In this document: positions 5,608 through 7,638 of the stretch, one piece after another | How the letters are laid out: every line of letters begins with the position of its first letter | Position numbering within the stretch: the stretch's first letter is position 1 | Source: Burkholderiales bacterium | GTDB taxonomy: Bacteria > Pseudomonadota > Gammaproteobacteria > Burkholderiales > Burkholderiaceae_C | DNA length: 7,638 nucleotides | Direction of reading: 5' to 3' | NCBI GenBank assembly: GCA_011391855.1 | Contig: JAABPT010000053.1 | Span: 1-7,638 of the forward strand | Notes under the pieces: generated by a model | Databases searched by the model: none | What the model saw: the letters and a program-made list of their open reading frames with translations, nothing else | Told to the model about the DNA's origin: nothing | Program-made: the position numbers and the translations under genes

Positions 5608-7170
5608 ATGTCGCCACTGGACCTGGGAATCGACCTGCGGCGGCTGCCTGCGCCCTTGCCGGTTTGGCATGGGACGGTGGAGGGTGCGGCCTGGACCGCG
5701 ACGGCCCGCGCCGTGGCAGAGCAGGGCGGGCGCCTGGTGTCGATGTGGGGCGTGGACCGCGGCGCCGGCGGTGCAGGTAGCGCCTGCGGCGTGTCGGCCT
5801 GCGCCGCCTTTGCCGTGTCCGCGGGCCTGGTCTGGGTGGAGCTGCCGATCGACGACGCGGCGCGTGGCTTCCCCGACCTTGCGCAGCTGTTCCCCTGCAC
5901 CACCCGCATGCAGCGCGCCATGGCCGACCTGTCCGGCCTGCACGCCCAAGGCAGCCACGACGCGCGGCCCTGGCTCGACCATGGCCTGTGGGCGCCCGGG
6001 CCCGCGCCGCTGCAGCACGGCGCCGACCCCCGGCCGGCAGCGGCCGGCACCCTGCCCGCCGACTACCCCTTCGTGCGCGTGCAGGGCGAAGGCGTGCACG
6101 AGATCGCTGTCGGCCCGGTGCACGCCGGCATCATCGAACCGGGGCACTTCCGCTTCTCGGTCGTCGGCGAAAAGGTACTGCGTCTGGAGCAGCACCTGGG
6201 CTATGTGCACAAGGGCATCGAGCGGCGCTTCACCGAACTCCCGCCGCTGGAAGCGCACCGCCTGGCCGGCCGCGTTTCCGGCGATTCGACGGTGGCCGGC
6301 GCCTGGGCCTACTGCATGGCGCTCGAATCGGCCTGGGGCTGCGCCGTGCCTGAACGTGCTTCATGGCTGCGCGCGTTGATGCTGGAACGCGAACGTGTGG
6401 CCAACCACCTGGGCGATCTCGGCGCCCTGGGCAACGACGCCGCGCTGGCCTTCGGGCTGGCGCAGTTCTCGCGGCTGCGCGAGGACTGGCAGCGGCTGTC
6501 GAACCAGGCTTTCGGTCACCGCTTCATGATGGACGCGGTGGTGCCGAGCGGCGTGGCGACCGACCTGCCGCTGGCCCAGCGCGACGCGCTGCGCCGCCAG
6601 TGCGACGAGGTCGAGCGCGAGGTGCGCCGCCTGCGCCAGGTCTACGACGGCCACGCCGGGCTTCAGGACCGTTTCATGACCACCGGCCGCGTCACGCCGG
6701 AGCTGGCGGCGCGGCTCGGCCTCACCGGGCTGGCCGGCCGCGCCAGCGGCCAGGCCAGCGACCTGCGTTGCGACCACGACTGGCAGCCCTACCGGCGGCT
6801 GAACACGCACATGGCAACGCAGGATGCCGGCGATGTGGCCGCGCGCGTGGCGGTGCGCTTCGACGAAGTGTTCGAGTCGCTGCGCCTGATCCGCGAGCTC
6901 TGTGCCGGGCTGCCCGCGGGTGACTGCGCGGCCGCTCTGCAGGCCCCCGGCGGCCACGCCCGCGGCGCCGGCTGGGTGGAAGGCTGGCGCGGCGAGATCC
7001 TGGTGGCGCTGGAGACCGCTGCCGACGGCCGCCTCCAGCGCTGCCATGTCCACGACCCTTCGTGGCAGAACTGGCCGGTGCTCGAACACGCCGTCATCGG
7101 CAATATCGTTCCGGACTTTCCGCTCATCAACAAGTCCTTCAATCTCAGCTATTCGGGGCACGATCTCTAG
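5608..7170 (+). CDS. hyfG: HyfG/HycE-like fused NuoC-NuoD large subunit lacking all four [NiFe] cysteines
   Basis: The product has 520 residues. Residues 1 to about 140 form a weak NuoC-like (30 kDa) domain, ending in a degenerate RMQRAMADLSGLHAQGSH (100-117) and ARPWLDHGLW. Residues from about 155 are the NuoD/hydrogenase large-subunit domain, with EGVHEIAVGPVHAGIIEPGH (161-180), LGYVHKGIERRF (197-208), ERERVANHLGDLGAL (260-274) and RASGQASDLR (378-387). In HycE the nickel-iron site is held by RVCGIC and DPCYSC. Here the aligned positions read RVSGDS (222-227) and NLSYSG (512-517), so all four cysteines are lost (Ser224, Ser227, Ser514, Gly517). The protein ends at residue 520 without the 30-odd residue tail that HycI-type proteases remove in hydrogenases. 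The frame is otherwise intact and well conserved, so it is not a pseudogene. A hydrogenase reaction is unlikely; the substrate is unknown. The ATG at 5608 is preferred over the adjacent GTG at 5605. Confidence 0.92.
   Translation: MSPLDLGIDLRRLPAPLPVWHGTVEGAAWTATARAVAEQGGRLVSMWGVDRGAGGAGSACGVSACAAFAVSAGLVWVELPIDDAARGFPDLAQLFPCTTRMQRAMADLSGLHAQGSHDARPWLDHGLWAPGPAPLQHGADPRPAAAGTLPADYPFVRVQGEGVHEIAVGPVHAGIIEPGHFRFSVVGEKVLRLEQHLGYVHKGIERRFTELPPLEAHRLAGRVSGDSTVAGAWAYCMALESAWGCAVPERASWLRALMLERERVANHLGDLGALGNDAALAFGLAQFSRLREDWQRLSNQAFGHRFMMDAVVPSGVATDLPLAQRDALRRQCDEVEREVRRLRQVYDGHAGLQDRFMTTGRVTPELAARLGLTGLAGRASGQASDLRCDHDWQPYRRLNTHMATQDAGDVAARVAVRFDEVFESLRLIRELCAGLPAGDCAAALQAPGGHARGAGWVEGWRGEILVALETAADGRLQRCHVHDPSWQNWPVLEHAVIGNIVPDFPLINKSFNLSYSGHDL
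6031..6050 (+). repeat. 10-bp tandem repeat, two copies, inside hyfG
   Basis: CGGCCGGCAG is followed directly by CGGCCGGCAC. The pair encodes part of the Pro/Ala/Gly-rich linker (about residues 141-149) between the NuoC-like and NuoD-like domains. Ten bases is not a multiple of three, so the two copies are read in different frames. It is probably a GC-rich linker slippage product of no regulatory meaning. Confidence 0.5.
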
Positions 7171-7638
7171 ATGTGGCAGGTTCTCAAGCAGATCGCCCGC
7201 ACCGGCATCGTCACCGAGCCGGCGCCGCCGGTGGCCGAAGGCGAGGGCGCGGCTGTCGAGCGCATCCACCGCGACATCCTCGACATCCTCGGTCAGGCGC
7301 TGACCATCCGCCAGGTCGACGCCGGGTCGTGCAACGGCTGCGAACTCGAGATCCACGCCCTCAACAATCCGCGCTACAACATCGAGGGCTACGGCATCAA
7401 ATTCGTCGCCAGCCCGCGCCATGCCGACCTGCTGCTGGTGACGGGCCCGGTCTCGCGCCACATGGAAGAGGCGCTGCGCCGCACCTACGAGGCCACGCCG
7501 GAACCGCGGCTGGTGGTGGCGGTGGGCGACTGCGGCTGCACCGGCGGCATCTTCGGCGAAAGCTATGCCAGCTGCGGCAAGGTGGCCAATGTGATCCCGG
7601 TGGATGCCACCGTGCCCGGCTGCCCGCCGCCGCCGATC
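7171..7638 (+). CDS. hyfI: HyfI/HycG-like (NuoB-type) small subunit with proximal [4Fe-4S] ligands, 3' end cut by window
   Basis: The first 156 residues are present, about 60 percent of the usual 250. The family carries one [4Fe-4S] cluster (N2-like) next to the large-subunit active site. The ligands are all visible: Cys54 and Cys57 in AGSCNGCELEI, Cys121 in VAVGDCGCTGGIFG, and Cys151 in VPGCPP. The segment GIKFVASPRHADLLLVTGPV (75-94) is the conserved core of the fold. The ATG starts directly after the hyfG stop with no gap and a weak ribosome binding site, so translation is probably coupled. The N-terminus, LKQIARTGIVTEPAPP (5-20), resembles the start of HycF/HyfH ferredoxin subunits more than that of HycG. 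No separate hyfH lies between hyfG and this gene. Two further cysteines, Cys123 and Cys135, are additional to the ligand set. Confidence 0.93.
   Translation, partial: MWQVLKQIARTGIVTEPAPPVAEGEGAAVERIHRDILDILGQALTIRQVDAGSCNGCELEIHALNNPRYNIEGYGIKFVASPRHADLLLVTGPVSRHMEEALRRTYEATPEPRLVVAVGDCGCTGGIFGESYASCGKVANVIPVDATVPGCPPPPI

Noticed and set aside
5773..5789. Inverted repeat GCAGG/CCTGC in hyfG as a terminator or regulatory hairpin
   Set aside because: Short 5-bp stem within a coding region, no U-tract, expected by chance in GC-rich DNA.
4062..6050. Long minus-strand open frame opposite hyfF and the start of hyfG
   Set aside because: Low-complexity His/Gln/Arg/Ala translation with no recognisable domain; it lies fully opposite well-conserved genes.
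5608..7638. Functional [NiFe] hydrogenase or formate hydrogenlyase
   Set aside because: Overall similarity to HycE/HycG is clear, but the four metal-binding cysteines and the maturation tail of the large subunit are missing, and no formate dehydrogenase gene is in the window.
494..7638. Respiratory complex I (nuo) operon
   Set aside because: The NuoC and NuoD parts are fused, gene order follows hyf, HyfE is a HyfE-specific protein, HyfI has CxxC rather than the adjacent CC of NuoB, and no NuoE/F/G dehydrogenase genes are present.
1..7638. tRNA, rRNA, CRISPR array, insertion sequence or attachment site
   Set aside because: No such structure, spaced repeats or terminal inverted repeats with a transposase were seen; nearly all bases belong to the listed genes.

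Overview
The window is high-GC, gene-dense and transcribed entirely from the + strand. Six membrane-complex genes follow one another with almost no spacing. GC content, codon use and gene content suggest a betaproteobacterium, probably in the Burkholderiales. That placement is an inference from style, not from a marker gene.

Layout: (1) bases 1-151 hold the 3' end of an unrecognised gene. (2) Bases 152-203 are the only real intergenic gap, with a strong ribosome binding site, a weak -10-like element and two GATGTG copies one helical turn apart. (3) Bases 204-488 encode a small ribbon-helix-helix (RHH) DNA-binding protein. (4) From base 494 to the window end runs an operon resembling E. coli hydrogenase-4 (hyf), in the order hyfB, hyfC, hyfE, hyfF, hyfG, hyfI. 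The last gene is cut by the window edge. Junctions are 5 bp, a 4-bp overlap, 1 bp, an 8-bp overlap, about 4 bp and 0 bp, as expected for one polycistronic, translationally coupled unit. The RHH gene lies 5 bp before hyfB and is probably its first cistron.

The products form a membrane arm plus a peripheral arm. HyfB and HyfF are NuoL/M/N-type antiporter-like subunits with the charged channel residues kept. HyfE is partly NuoK-like, and HyfC is the NuoH-like anchor. HyfG is a fused NuoC-NuoD-like large subunit, and HyfI a NuoB-like small subunit. Compared with E. coli hyf, there is no hyfA upstream, no hyfD between hyfC and hyfE, and no ferredoxin-like hyfH between hyfG and hyfI.

The main observation is that the HyfG reading frame is intact but all four cysteines that hold the [NiFe] site in group 4 hydrogenases are replaced (Ser224, Ser227, Ser514, Gly517 by my alignment). 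The protein also ends three residues later, with no C-terminal maturation peptide. HyfI keeps the cysteines for the proximal [4Fe-4S] cluster. The complex therefore looks like an energy-converting-hydrogenase-related (Ehr-type) machine: a membrane ion-translocation module joined to a peripheral arm that cannot bind Ni-Fe in the usual way. Its redox substrate is not evident from the sequence. The HyfI N-terminus also resembles the start of HycF/HyfH-type ferredoxin subunits, which may bear on the missing hyfH.
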